DNA of 64,000 nucleotides from contig CAZZLW010000042.1 of assembly GCA_964654605.1 (NCBI GenBank), positions 1-64,000 on the forward strand. The letters are read 5' to 3'. The notes below the pieces were generated by a model. That model did not search any database, was not told the origin of the DNA, and worked only from the letters and a program-made list of their open reading frames with translations. How positions within the stretch are numbered: the first letter of the stretch is position 1; the number at the start of each line of letters is the position of its first letter. Source of the DNA: Raineya sp964654605. GTDB taxonomy: Bacteria; Bacteroidota; Bacteroidia; Cytophagales; Thermonemataceae. Shown one piece after another: positions 35,362 through 44,336 of the stretch. The translations under genes and the position numbers were made by a program.

Positions 35362-37014
35362 ATGTGTTTTTTTGAAAAAACAAAAATGCAAGAAGAGGTA
35401 AATCGTTTTGTAGAATTTGGAAAAATCTTTGACCGCCCCACACGCAAATATTTGGCAGAGTATCTGAAAAAGAAACTTCATTTGGCAAATGATTTGGAAA
35501 AACTTTCCGCTTCTTTGCAAATTTACAACCTGCCCATAGCCCAAGCTCTTGATAAGATTTTGGAAAGTCCGAAGGTAAGAAGTATTTCAGAAAAATACAA
35601 GCAAGCCAGCGAGCAAATACTTTTAGATTTGCTGAAATGGCTCAAAAAAATACAGACTCAATTAGATACCCAAAACCCTTTTCTTGATGAAATTAGCCTT
35701 TTTCAGCGATGGGAAGCTACACCAGCTTTTTGGTGGGCAAAACAATGGTATTACCTCACCAATTACCTTAAAGAAATGTATACTGCCCAAGAGTTGGATA
35801 TTAGCTTTTATGAAAAAAAGTTTGAAGCTATTTTACGCCATATAGACCTTTTTGCTTTGGAAAAAGAAGGCAAAAAGTATGAGAAAGAATTGCAAGAACT
35901 TGAAATAATTGCCGAGGATTTGCTTACGCAATGGAAAGCACTACTCACTGCCAAACGCTTGCAATGGGAAATAGAGCAAGCCGAAAAAGAGCAAGAGGCT
36001 TTTCTGCAAGTCTTGGAAAGCAAAATTGAGGAGTTTAGCAAATTCATAGAGCTTATTAGTCCATTTGCAAACGAGGTAGGTCATTTTTGGGATATGTCTT
36101 CGGGCAAATGGCACAAAGCAGGGTTTGAACTTCTTGAAAAATATGCTCAAATTCTGCAAAAAGAACAGGGCTTGCGAGAGCTTGCCGAAATGCTTGGCAA
36201 AATGCGTGAAGCTCGCACCGAAACCAATGAGGAAATCTATGAAAACATCATCAGCCGCAAGGCTTGGATAGCAGATTTTCAGAAAAAAGATGAAATTGGG
36301 GGTGTTTTTCAAGATAATTATCTGCCCAATGTACTTCCTTCGGAAATGGCTTTTTTGGGGGATAGTGCCACAGAAAACGCTTTTTGGAAAAAATACGTTG
36401 AAAAAGAACTTTTGAGCTTTCGGTATCAGGGCAAAACTTTGGTGCAACACGATAAAATTCAGTATTTTCGTCAGCAAAAAGTGCGTAAAAAAGAAAAAGG
36501 TCCTTTCATTGTTTGTGTGGATACGAGTGGCTCAATGGAAGGCACGCCTGAACAAATAGCCAAAACACTCTGTTTCGCTATTCTCAAAATGGCAAGTAGC
36601 GAAAACCGCAAGGCTTATCTTATCAATTTTTCCGTAGGTATCAAAACCATCAATCTATTAGATTTGGCAAACTCAATGGATTTGCTCATTGAGTTTTTGA
36701 TGATGTCTTTTCACGGCGGTACAGATGCCGCCCCAGCCCTTATAGAAGCAATTCGTATGCTTCAAAGCAACGAGTATAAGGAAGCCGATGTACTAATGAT
36801 TTCCGATTTTGTAATGTTTTCTTTGCGAGAAGATATTGTCAAAAAAATTCGCCAGGAGCAGGAAAAAGATACCCGCTTTCATAGCCTGACCATTTCGCAC
36901 AAACCGAACCCCGAAATTGTCTATCATTTTGATAATAACTGGCAGTACAACCCCGAAAGCAAAGAAGTCATCAAAATCATTTACAAAGATTTGATGTGTT
37001 TGAAAGATTGCTGA
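35362..37014 (+). CDS. viaA: ViaA-like VWA domain protein
   Basis: About 550 residues from the ATG at 35362; 35386 is an equally possible in-frame ATG. The open frame continues upstream antisense to cysS, but that part has no homology. The N-terminal two thirds are helical. The VWA domain takes up roughly the last 170 residues, with the MIDAS motif VDTSGSMEGTPEQ, a conserved Thr in FHGGTDAAPAL and MISDFVMF. The layout and the GGTDAAPA and RFHSLTIS segments match ViaA, partner of the MoxR ATPase RavA. No ravA-type gene is adjacent. Confidence 0.8.
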   Translation: MCFFEKTKMQEEVNRFVEFGKIFDRPTRKYLAEYLKKKLHLANDLEKLSASLQIYNLPIAQALDKILESPKVRSISEKYKQASEQILLDLLKWLKKIQTQLDTQNPFLDEISLFQRWEATPAFWWAKQWYYLTNYLKEMYTAQELDISFYEKKFEAILRHIDLFALEKEGKKYEKELQELEIIAEDLLTQWKALLTAKRLQWEIEQAEKEQEAFLQVLESKIEEFSKFIELISPFANEVGHFWDMSSGKWHKAGFELLEKYAQILQKEQGLRELAEMLGKMREARTETNEEIYENIISRKAWIADFQKKDEIGGVFQDNYLPNVLPSEMAFLGDSATENAFWKKYVEKELLSFRYQGKTLVQHDKIQYFRQQKVRKKEKGPFIVCVDTSGSMEGTPEQIAKTLCFAILKMASSENRKAYLINFSVGIKTINLLDLANSMDLLIEFLMMSFHGGTDAAPALIEAIRMLQSNEYKEADVLMISDFVMFSLREDIVKKIRQEQEKDTRFHSLTISHKPNPEIVYHFDNNWQYNPESKEVIKIIYKDLMCLKDC

Positions 37015-37137
37015 ACGATTGGATATTTCCTTGTCTTACATTCATTGAAAGTTTTTTCAAATTTTCAGTAAAGTGCTTGTTGGTTTTGATTTTTTTGTTA
37101 TGTTTGCCTTGCAAATTTTCACCAAAAAACGTTTTTT

Positions 37138-38034
37138 ATGCAAACCACAAGAGTTTTCGCTATTTTCGCTTTGCTTGGAATAGGTATGGGGGTAGTAGGT
37201 TGTGAAAATAAAGGTTCAGGCGAACAAAAACCCGACACTACTATCACACAAAAAGTAAAAGACGAAGTTATCAAAAATGTAGCTGATGCTGTAAAGCAGT
37301 TGCCTCCTGTACAAGAACTGCCCGATTTACTTGCTTCGGCAGGTGTTGATGATTTCTATGAAAAGCTCATCAATCCTACCAAAAATGTTGATAAATACCT
37401 CACTACCAACGACCTTGCCGCTATGAACTTCGGTGCTTATGTGATTGACTTGGGCTATGTACTGAACTACGAGAAAATTCAGATGGGAAGCGACTATATG
37501 GGGGCTTGCCAAAAATTGGCTGATAAAATTGGGGTTAGCTCTGCCATAGACCAACAAAAAATTGAGCGTTTTGGTAAAAACTTGGATAAAAAAGATTCGC
37601 TTATCAAGATTGCTAACGAAACCGTACAAAATATTGATAAATATCTGCGTGCCAACGAAAGAACCAATATTTCTGCAATTATTTTGGGGGCAATGTTTGT
37701 GGAAGGTTTGCATATTTCTACAAGCATTATCGGTATGCCTTCGGATATGGACAAAAACACCAAAGATTTGGTTTTCAGCAGAATGGTAAAAATTATCGCC
37801 GACCAAGAAAAATCGCTTGATGATGCTATCTCTTCTTTGGAAGCCGTAAAACCTACGGGCAAAGCCCAAGATTTGCTCAACGGTCTGAAAGCTATCAAGC
37901 AGGTATATGCCGAAAAGAAATATGCCGAAAAATTTGCTTCTTACAAAACTGGCGAAAAAGTCCCTGTTTCTACCGAAGACTTAAAGCCTTTGCAAGCCAA
38001 AACACAAGAAGTTCGTAAATTGATAATTGAGTAA
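37138..38034 (+). CDS. Conserved lipoprotein of unknown function
   Basis: 298 residues. The N-terminus is a lipoprotein signal with lipobox GVVGC (Cys22), so the mature protein is membrane-anchored. The rest is helical with no cysteine cluster or catalytic motif I know; segments such as MNFGAYVIDLGYVLNYEK and MGACQKLADKIGVSSAID recur in Bacteroidota lipoproteins of this size. It lies 123 nt after the viaA-like gene and ends at a strong terminator. Confidence 0.8.
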   Translation: MQTTRVFAIFALLGIGMGVVGCENKGSGEQKPDTTITQKVKDEVIKNVADAVKQLPPVQELPDLLASAGVDDFYEKLINPTKNVDKYLTTNDLAAMNFGAYVIDLGYVLNYEKIQMGSDYMGACQKLADKIGVSSAIDQQKIERFGKNLDKKDSLIKIANETVQNIDKYLRANERTNISAIILGAMFVEGLHISTSIIGMPSDMDKNTKDLVFSRMVKIIADQEKSLDDAISSLEAVKPTGKAQDLLNGLKAIKQVYAEKKYAEKFASYKTGEKVPVSTEDLKPLQAKTQEVRKLIIE

Positions 38035-38044
38035 TACTAAAATC

Positions 38045-38084
38045 CATTTTCGGTGGTTGGGCGTAGCCGAAACCACCGAAAATG
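38045..38084. terminator. Bidirectional hairpin terminator
   Basis: A perfect 14-bp stem (CATTTTCGGTGGTT and its complement) with a 12-nt loop, between the lipoprotein gene and the convergent gene at 38098. The loop has an inner GGC/GCC pairing. There is no long T-run on either side. Confidence 0.65.
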
Positions 38085-38097
38085 CCTATCATCAAAA

Positions 38098-39120
38098 TTA
38101 TTTCAACAAAGCCACTTTTAGCTGTATTCTCACCACATCTCCCATCGTTTTACATTTAAGAAATTCGTTGTTTTTGTGATATTCGGCAAGTTCGTGTTTG
38201 AGCTGATAGGTTTTTTCAGAGCTTGAAATGGTATCTTTTCGCATTACATCAATCAAATCTTTTACGCGATAACGTGCCGAAACCAGTCTTCGCCCAATGA
38301 GGGTTCGCTCTTCGTGCTGATATTGCTTGGCAGTTTCTTTATTGACGTGTTTGAGGCACAATTCTACAATGGGGTTATTTTCTTTGAAAAATTGTGGCAA
38401 ATACATTCGGTGTTTGCCCTCGTAAGATTGTTGGTCAAAATCAATGGCACGCACTCGGTATTGCTCATTATCAAAGTCGGGGGTAATATCCACCACATAA
38501 TTGTAGGCTCGCATATCGCCCAAAAGACGAATAAAACAACGCTCATTGAACTTTACAAACTCTTTGGCAATGCGAACGGTATTCATTTCGGGGCGTTGGA
38601 GATAGTTTTGGATAAAAGCATCGCCGGGTATGCCCGCAATGTGTTCTTCTATAAGTGTATTTTTATGCACTAAAAAGCTAATTCGGTTGGGCGAAAGCAA
38701 ATGTTCCAATTCCAAGCCATAAATACGAGAAGCATCGGCTTTTTTTACATAAAAATAATCGTAATTGTCGTTGTAGTTATTGATGATTCTGATACGAAAA
38801 GGGTGCGAATTGCCAAACACGCAGTAATCAATTCTATCTACGTGCAAATGCTCCATTACAGAAATATCGCCATCGGTTTTTAGCAAAGCATACACGGTGG
38901 TAAGAGCTTTATCAAGCTCTTGTGTCATATCTTGGCTATAAATAACAGAGTTCCATAGCGTATCTTTGCCCTTTTTATCTAAAACAGGGAAGGCATCGGT
39001 GTAGCGAAGCAAATCTTCGTAGCTTACAGGTAAAACACAAGTACGCTGATAAGTTTGCAAATAGCTTCGCAACTCTTTGGAAATAGGAAAAGCAGGCTTT
39101 TTTTTGGAAATTTCAATCAT
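38098..39120 (-). CDS. Conserved protein of unknown function with kinase-like (APH-fold) signature
   Basis: 340 residues from the ATG at 39120; the open frame above it runs antisense into the carA leader and looks spurious. I do not recognise a named family. Seen in order: IIEDHI-type segment NTLIEEHIAGIPGDAF near 205-220, then LLGDMRAYNYVVDI and, about 15 residues on, VRAIDFDQQ. GDxxxxN followed by IDFD is the catalytic and Mg-binding pattern of aminoglycoside-phosphotransferase/choline-kinase-like folds. No signal peptide or membrane helix. It is divergent from carA. Confidence 0.7.
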   Translation of the reverse strand: MIEISKKKPAFPISKELRSYLQTYQRTCVLPVSYEDLLRYTDAFPVLDKKGKDTLWNSVIYSQDMTQELDKALTTVYALLKTDGDISVMEHLHVDRIDYCVFGNSHPFRIRIINNYNDNYDYFYVKKADASRIYGLELEHLLSPNRISFLVHKNTLIEEHIAGIPGDAFIQNYLQRPEMNTVRIAKEFVKFNERCFIRLLGDMRAYNYVVDITPDFDNEQYRVRAIDFDQQSYEGKHRMYLPQFFKENNPIVELCLKHVNKETAKQYQHEERTLIGRRLVSARYRVKDLIDVMRKDTISSSEKTYQLKHELAEYHKNNEFLKCKTMGDVVRIQLKVALLK

Positions 39121-39256
39121 AGCAGTTAGGGGCAAAAATTTGATAGATCTTTTTCTTGCTTCCAGTTTTTGCTTCTTGAAGCTACTCAAAAATAAACTTT
39201 TTTTCGTAGAAATCAAATTTCTCGTTATTTTTGCCGAGTTTTTAAGCCTATTCAAT

Positions 39257-40363
39257 ATGATGAAATACAATTTCTTAGCTCCTGCTTGCTTGCTTTTAGA
39301 AGATGGGACACTCTTTGAAGGTTTTGCGATTGGCAAAAAGGGTACCACTACGGGCGAAATTTGCTTCAATACAGGAATGACGGGCTATCAGGAAATTTAT
39401 ACTGACCCTTCCTATTTTGGGCAGATTGTCGTAAATACTACTGCCCATATAGGCGTATATGGCACCTACCACGAGGAGCAAGAAGCAGAAAAGCCTACTA
39501 TCCGAGGAATGGTTTGCAATGCTTTTTCTCATATTTTTTCTCGCCACAAAGCCGAAAAATCCTTGCAAACTTATTTAGAAGAAAACAATATTGTAGCCAT
39601 TGCAGGAGTGGATACTCGCCGTTTGGTACAGCATATTCGCCTGAAAGGAGCTATGAATGGAGTTATTTCATCAGAAAATTTGGAAATAGGTTTTTTGCAA
39701 AAAAAACTACAAGAAACGCCTCCAATGAAAGGGCTTGAACTTTCCAGCCAAGTAAGTACGCAAAAATCTTATTTTTTTGGAAATCCGCAAGCACGCCACA
39801 AGGTAGCAGTTCTGGATTTGGGTGTAAAGCGAAATATTTTACGCTGTTTGGCTGAAAGAGATGTGTATATGCAAGTATTTCCTGCCCAAACGCCTTTCTC
39901 TGAAATGCAGAAGTTTAATCCTGACGGCTATTTTATTTCTAACGGACCTGGCGACCCTGCCGCTATGCCTTACGCCGTTGAAACCGTAAAGCAAATTTTA
40001 GAAAATAATGCCCCCCTATTTGGCATTTGCTTAGGACATCAAATTTTAGCTCTTGCCAGTGGTATTGGCACTCATAAGTTGCATCACGGACACAGAGGCT
40101 TAAATCACCCTGTCAAGAATTTGCTTACGGGCAAAAGCGAAATTACTTCCCAAAATCACGGATTTGGGGTAAATAAAGAAGAAATTGAGCAAAGCGATTG
40201 CGTTCAAATTACCCATATCAATCTCAACGACCACAGCGTAGAGGGCTTACGCCGAACCGATAAACCTGCTTTTTCGGTACAATATCACCCCGAAGCCTCA
40301 CCCGGCACTCACGACTCGCGTTATCTGTTTGATGAATTTGTGCAAATGCTGAATAAAAATTAG
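39257..40363 (+). CDS. carA: Carbamoyl-phosphate synthase small chain
   Basis: About 368 residues from the ATG at 39257; upstream frame extension is antisense to the neighbour. N-terminal domain: LEDGTLFEGFAIG, TGMTGYQEIYTDPSY. Glutaminase domain: SNGPGDPAAMP, the nucleophile Cys in FGICLGHQILALA, and VQYHPEASPG with the His-Glu pair. It hydrolyses glutamine and feeds ammonia to CarB for arginine and pyrimidine synthesis. carB is not adjacent; sufB follows 131 nt later. Confidence 0.97.
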   Translation: MMKYNFLAPACLLLEDGTLFEGFAIGKKGTTTGEICFNTGMTGYQEIYTDPSYFGQIVVNTTAHIGVYGTYHEEQEAEKPTIRGMVCNAFSHIFSRHKAEKSLQTYLEENNIVAIAGVDTRRLVQHIRLKGAMNGVISSENLEIGFLQKKLQETPPMKGLELSSQVSTQKSYFFGNPQARHKVAVLDLGVKRNILRCLAERDVYMQVFPAQTPFSEMQKFNPDGYFISNGPGDPAAMPYAVETVKQILENNAPLFGICLGHQILALASGIGTHKLHHGHRGLNHPVKNLLTGKSEITSQNHGFGVNKEEIEQSDCVQITHINLNDHSVEGLRRTDKPAFSVQYHPEASPGTHDSRYLFDEFVQMLNKN

Positions 40364-40494
40364 ACTATCGTACTTCTATTTTTTTTGATATCTGAGCTTT
40401 GCGAAAAATATTTGCTCACGCAAACTTTTTTCTCAAAAATTTGTTATATCTTTGTGTAATCTAAACTCATTCTAAATAAAAATTACGTTTCTGT

Positions 40495-41931
40495 ATGGAC
40501 GAAATTCTCATTGAACATATCAATTCTGACTATAAATACGGATTTGTAAGCAATATTGAAGCCGAAGAAGCACCGAAGGGCTTGAACGAGGAGATTATTC
40601 GTTTCATTTCTGCCAAAAAAAATGAACCCGAATGGATGCTTGAATGGCGTTTGAATGCTTATCGCAAATGGCTTACGATGAAAGAACCTTCTTGGCAAAA
40701 TGTTCATTATGCCGCCATTGACTATCAGGACATAAAATATTACTCTGCTCCTAAAAAGAAACCCAAACTCAACAGCCTTGACGAAGTAGATCCTGAGATT
40801 TTGAAAACTTTTGAAAAGCTGGGAATTTCTTTGGAAGAGCAAAAACGTCTGACAGGCGTTGCTGTTGATGCCGTTATTGATAGCGTTTCGGTGGCTACTA
40901 CTTTCAAGAGCAAGCTGGCGGAACTTGGCATTATTTTCTGCTCTATCAGCGAGGCTATTCACGAACACCCCGAACTTGTAAAAAAATATTTGGGTTCGGT
41001 AGTGCCAGTAACCGATAATTTCTTTGCCGCCCTTAATTCTGCGGTATTTTCTGATGGTTCTTTTGTGTATATTCCCAAAGGGGTGCGTTGCCCTATGGAG
41101 CTATCCACTTATTTCCGTATCAATGCTTCGGGTACAGGACAATTTGAAAGAACCCTCATTATCGCTGATGAAGGAAGTTATGTGAGCTATCTGGAAGGCT
41201 GTACAGCCCCTATGCGAGATGAAAACCAACTCCACGCCGCTGTGGTAGAACTGATTGCCTTAGATAACGCCGAAATAAAATATTCTACGGTGCAAAATTG
41301 GTATCCGGGCGATAAGGAAGGCAGAGGTGGCATTTACAATTTCGTAACCAAAAGAGGAATTTGTGCAGGCAAAAATTCTAAAATTTCTTGGACACAAGTA
41401 GAAACGGGTTCCGCTATTACCTGGAAATACCCATCGGTTATTTTGAAAGGTGATAACTCTGTGGGTGAATTTTATTCGGTAGCAGTTACCAATAATATGC
41501 AACAAGCCGACACAGGTACGAAAATGATACATATTGGCAAAAATACCAAAAGCCGTATCGTGAGTAAAGGTATTTCGGCAGGTAAAAGCCAAAATTCGTA
41601 CAGAGGTTTGGTAGAAATCCATAAAAGAGCTGAAAATGCTCGTAATTTCTCACAATGCGATAGCCTTTTGCTGGGCAATTTGTGTGGGGCTCATACTTTC
41701 CCTTATATTGAAGTAAAAAACCCAACTGCGACCATAGAACACGAGGCTACCACCTCCAAAATAGGCGAAGACCAAATTTTTTACTGCAACCAAAGAGGAT
41801 TAGATACCGAAACTGCCATTGCCTTGATTGTCAATGGTTATGCCCGTGAGGTACTCAACCAACTTCCTATGGAATTTGCTGTTGAAGCTCAAAAGTTACT
41901 TGCTATCAGTTTGGAAGGTAGTGTAGGGTAA
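40495..41931 (+). CDS. sufB: Fe-S cluster assembly protein SufB
   Basis: 478 residues, full length. Scaffold subunit of the SufBCD complex. Family signatures: AVFSDGSFVYIPKGVRCPMEL, SYVSYLEGCTAPMRDENQLH, and CDSLLLGNLCGAHTFPYIEV with a cysteine implicated in cluster building. Normally followed by sufC, sufD and sufS; here a terminator and a RAYT transposase gene come next. A TATCTTTG -7-like box lies about 40 nt before the ATG. Confidence 0.97.
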   Translation: MDEILIEHINSDYKYGFVSNIEAEEAPKGLNEEIIRFISAKKNEPEWMLEWRLNAYRKWLTMKEPSWQNVHYAAIDYQDIKYYSAPKKKPKLNSLDEVDPEILKTFEKLGISLEEQKRLTGVAVDAVIDSVSVATTFKSKLAELGIIFCSISEAIHEHPELVKKYLGSVVPVTDNFFAALNSAVFSDGSFVYIPKGVRCPMELSTYFRINASGTGQFERTLIIADEGSYVSYLEGCTAPMRDENQLHAAVVELIALDNAEIKYSTVQNWYPGDKEGRGGIYNFVTKRGICAGKNSKISWTQVETGSAITWKYPSVILKGDNSVGEFYSVAVTNNMQQADTGTKMIHIGKNTKSRIVSKGISAGKSQNSYRGLVEIHKRAENARNFSQCDSLLLGNLCGAHTFPYIEVKNPTATIEHEATTSKIGEDQIFYCNQRGLDTETAIALIVNGYAREVLNQLPMEFAVEAQKLLAISLEGSVG

Positions 41932-41957
41932 ATCTATCGTATATTCAAAATATTTTC

Positions 41958-41988
41958 AATGCCTTCGTATCTACGCAACGAAGGCATT
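41958..41988 (+). terminator. Intrinsic terminator of sufB
   Basis: AATGCCTTCGT pairs with ACGAAGGCATT (11 bp, 9-nt loop) and is followed by TTTTGTTT, 27 nt after the sufB stop. It contains an in-frame ATG for the RAYT gene, which makes that ATG an unlikely start. Confidence 0.85.
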
Positions 41989-42015
41989 TTGTTTGGAATT
42001 TTAACGAAAAGTACT

Positions 42016-42555
42016 TTGGATAAGTTTCAAAATAAATATCGGATACCTTCGGCAAGAGCTTCTTGGTGGGATTATGGCTCACAAGGAGCGTATTTTATTA
42101 CAATTTGTACCCAAGACCGATGGCATTACTTCGGAGAAATTATTGAGGGTAAAATGCAATACTCACAGGTGGGTGTTTTGGCAGATATTTTTTGGCTTGA
42201 AATTCCCTTTCACGCTCAAAAAGTAACTTTGGGTGAATATATTGTAATGCCTAATCATATTCACGGCATTTTGATTTTGGAAGATAGTTTCCCAACCACA
42301 TCACTAAAACATAGCGAAAGCAATAATTTTGCTCAAAATAGGTTTCAAAATCCGGGTAAGAATAGCATTTCGTCCATTGTAGGGTCGTATAAATCTGCTG
42401 TAAGCAAGCACGCTCGGCGTTTAGGATTTGAATTTGCTTGGCAAAGCCGCTTTTATGACCATATTATTCGCAATGCAGAAGAATATCAGCGTATAGAAAA
42501 TTATATCATCAACAACCCCCAACAATGGGAAAAGGATAAATTTTTTGGTAAATGA
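42016..42555 (+). CDS. REP-associated tyrosine transposase (RAYT, Y1_Tnp family)
   Basis: 179 residues from a TTG at 42016, giving MDKFQNKYRIPSARASWWDYG, where relatives begin. The ATG at 41959 lies inside the sufB terminator stem. HUH nuclease motif: VMPNHIHGILI. Catalytic Tyr: in IVGSYKSAVSKHA. The end, FYDHIIRNAEEYQRIENYIINNPQQW, is diagnostic of RAYTs. These single-copy, domesticated IS200/IS605 relatives act on REP palindromes; a hairpin of that kind lies 57 nt downstream. The gene looks intact. Confidence 0.9.
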   Translation: MDKFQNKYRIPSARASWWDYGSQGAYFITICTQDRWHYFGEIIEGKMQYSQVGVLADIFWLEIPFHAQKVTLGEYIVMPNHIHGILILEDSFPTTSLKHSESNNFAQNRFQNPGKNSISSIVGSYKSAVSKHARRLGFEFAWQSRFYDHIIRNAEEYQRIENYIINNPQQWEKDKFFGK

Positions 42556-42588
42556 TAATAGATTGGGGGTAAAATATTATTCATTTTC

Positions 42589-42646
42589 ATTCGTATTCAA
42601 TTCGTATTCAATTTGTAGAGACAAGACAATGCCTTGTCTCTACAAA
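42589..42646. repeat. 11-bp tandem duplication and REP-like hairpin beside the RAYT gene
   Basis: ATTCGTATTCA is present twice in tandem (42589-42610), directly followed by a perfect 14-bp stem TTTGTAGAGACAAG / CTTGTCTCTACAAA (42612-42625 and 42633-42646) with loop ACAATGC. Palindromes with GTAGAGAC/GTCTCTAC arms are a known REP-like class. No second copy was seen in the window. Confidence 0.75.
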
Positions 42647-42705
42647 TAACGGAAAAATGGAAAACAAAAAATAAAAAAATGTACAATTGTATTTATGGTT
42701 GCAAT

Positions 42706-42734
42706 GAAAAAGGCTGGTATCTTTTACCAGCCCC
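42706..42734 (-). terminator. Intrinsic terminator of the secreted-protein gene at 42754
   Basis: On the minus strand, GGCTGGTA and TACCAGCC pair around a 5-nt loop and are followed by TTTTTC. Confidence 0.88.
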
Positions 42735-42753
42735 AAAACATCTATTAAGATTT

Positions 42754-44253
42754 TTATTTTGTTCCCTTGTCTTTTACTTGATTTTTTAATTCTAAGGTTG
42801 ATGGCTTTTTAGGTGATTTCGGGAACCTTATGTCTTGAAAACGTGAGTCTAAATTACCATTTTCGTCATAGGTATTTGCTCTGTTTGCAACCACAGTCCA
42901 AGAGAAAGCTACATTTGAGGTTCCTCCTTGCAATTCTATCACTTCAAAGCCATTTTTAGATTTGTTTGTTACATAAACTCCCTTGCAATCGCCCTCTAAC
43001 TGAATAAAGACTTTCATAGGATGTGCCTCATCTACATAAATATTTTTTGCAAAAATCGGATCAAGTTGAATGTATGCTCTGCCATTTACAAGTTTTCCCG
43101 TTCCATAATCTTGGAATAATACTTCTGGGCTTTCTGGACAAAACATATTTACATACTCCCCATTCAAATCCTTAACCATTGTAGAAACAGTGCCAGGTCC
43201 ATTTATTTTATAGTTAGTTCCGCCAGTCCTACCTCCTACGTAAGCATAAGCGTTCGCATTGGTTGCCGCAACAAAATACCCTCCCCAACGGTCATTGCCA
43301 TTACCCGTAGCATATCCGTATATTCCAATACTCAATCCTGTACCAGCTACTCCACTACCACCAGTTAGAGTACTAACAGTTCCCGTATTATTACCAACAA
43401 ATGCTCCTCCTGTACCTGTTGCAGAGTTACTAACCCCATATACTCCTATTCCTGTAGCACTACTAAACGAACCTCCAGTATTGGCTAAGTAAAAGGTAAG
43501 ACCTCCTCCACTTCTACCAACTACTCCCGCCCCACTAGATCCTGCTAAAATCCCCCATAAAGCAAATGCATCTAAAACAGATGAACTTTCACTCAAAGCA
43601 CCATCATAATTAGATGAAAAATGTCCCGCATAAGTAGAACTATTATTTCTTACTCTTAGTGCTGCAACTCCAGCTCCTAAATTATTATTTAATTCATTGA
43701 TAGAAAGCTGTCCATTTGCTGCAACCCTTGCTCTTTCTACTCCATTTGTGCTAAAACCTAATATATCTGCACCTATCCTGTAAATTCCTGTATTACTATC
43801 AGTTTCCCAAGAATAAAAAGGAGCTGCCGCCGTTCCATCGGAAAGGGCAAATAATTGATTACCATTGGCTATTCTTAAGCGAGGAGTATTGTTCGTTCTA
43901 AAAGTAAGAGCTTGTGCATCAGTTGTACCAACAAAGTTTGTAGCTGCGTCAGTACCAGTATTCCCTGTAGTAAACCATCCAGTGCTATTATTTAGTAAAT
44001 AACGCCAATTAGTGCCATCATAATACCAAAAGCCAACTAAACCATCAGTTTGATAGATAAGTAGCCCATTGGCAGGAGAAGCAATTGCACCACGTTGAGC
44101 GAGTGTCATACGAGGAACAAGCAAGCCTCGTGTAGTAGATTGCACATCAAGCATTGCAGAGGCAGCAGGAGTTCCACCGATACCTACCCCTTGCGAGAAA
44201 GCAGTAGTAGCCATCGCAACACTGCAAACGAGAGTGATGAAAAGTTTTTTCAT
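42754..44253 (-). CDS. Large secreted glycine/alanine/threonine-rich protein
   Basis: 499 residues from the ATG at 44253 (MKKLFITLVC); an upstream ATG adds eight residues. The signal peptide ends near TTAFSQ. The mature start, GVGIGGTPAASAMLDVQSTT then RGLLVPRMTLAQR and GLLIYQTDG, is a recurrent N-terminal motif of Bacteroidota surface and tail-fibre-like proteins. The middle is a low-complexity Gly/Thr/Asn region of probable beta-helix or repeat character; the C-terminal 120 residues look globular (VFIQLEGDCKGVYVTNKS). Without a T9SS tail, its route across the outer membrane is unclear. Function unknown. Confidence 0.82.
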   Translation of the reverse strand: MKKLFITLVCSVAMATTAFSQGVGIGGTPAASAMLDVQSTTRGLLVPRMTLAQRGAIASPANGLLIYQTDGLVGFWYYDGTNWRYLLNNSTGWFTTGNTGTDAATNFVGTTDAQALTFRTNNTPRLRIANGNQLFALSDGTAAAPFYSWETDSNTGIYRIGADILGFSTNGVERARVAANGQLSINELNNNLGAGVAALRVRNNSSTYAGHFSSNYDGALSESSSVLDAFALWGILAGSSGAGVVGRSGGGLTFYLANTGGSFSSATGIGVYGVSNSATGTGGAFVGNNTGTVSTLTGGSGVAGTGLSIGIYGYATGNGNDRWGGYFVAATNANAYAYVGGRTGGTNYKINGPGTVSTMVKDLNGEYVNMFCPESPEVLFQDYGTGKLVNGRAYIQLDPIFAKNIYVDEAHPMKVFIQLEGDCKGVYVTNKSKNGFEVIELQGGTSNVAFSWTVVANRANTYDENGNLDSRFQDIRFPKSPKKPSTLELKNQVKDKGTK

Positions 44254-44336
44254 ACGCTTTAATTGTTTTTTGTTCAAAAAAAAATATAACGAAGTAAGAA
44301 GTTTTGCTTTTTTATTATATCGTATTTTCTAACTCA

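Noticed and set aside
39121..39369. Upstream extension of the kinase-like frame and of carA across each other
   Set aside because: Both open frames run antisense through the divergent spacer; Lys/Ser-rich or hydrophobic filler without homology. Internal ATGs at 39120 and 39257 give clean divergent genes.
42589..42646. Hairpin after the RAYT gene as a simple terminator
   Set aside because: No T-run follows the stem on either strand, and the arms match the REP-like GTAGAGAC class, so a repeat associated with the transposase is more likely.
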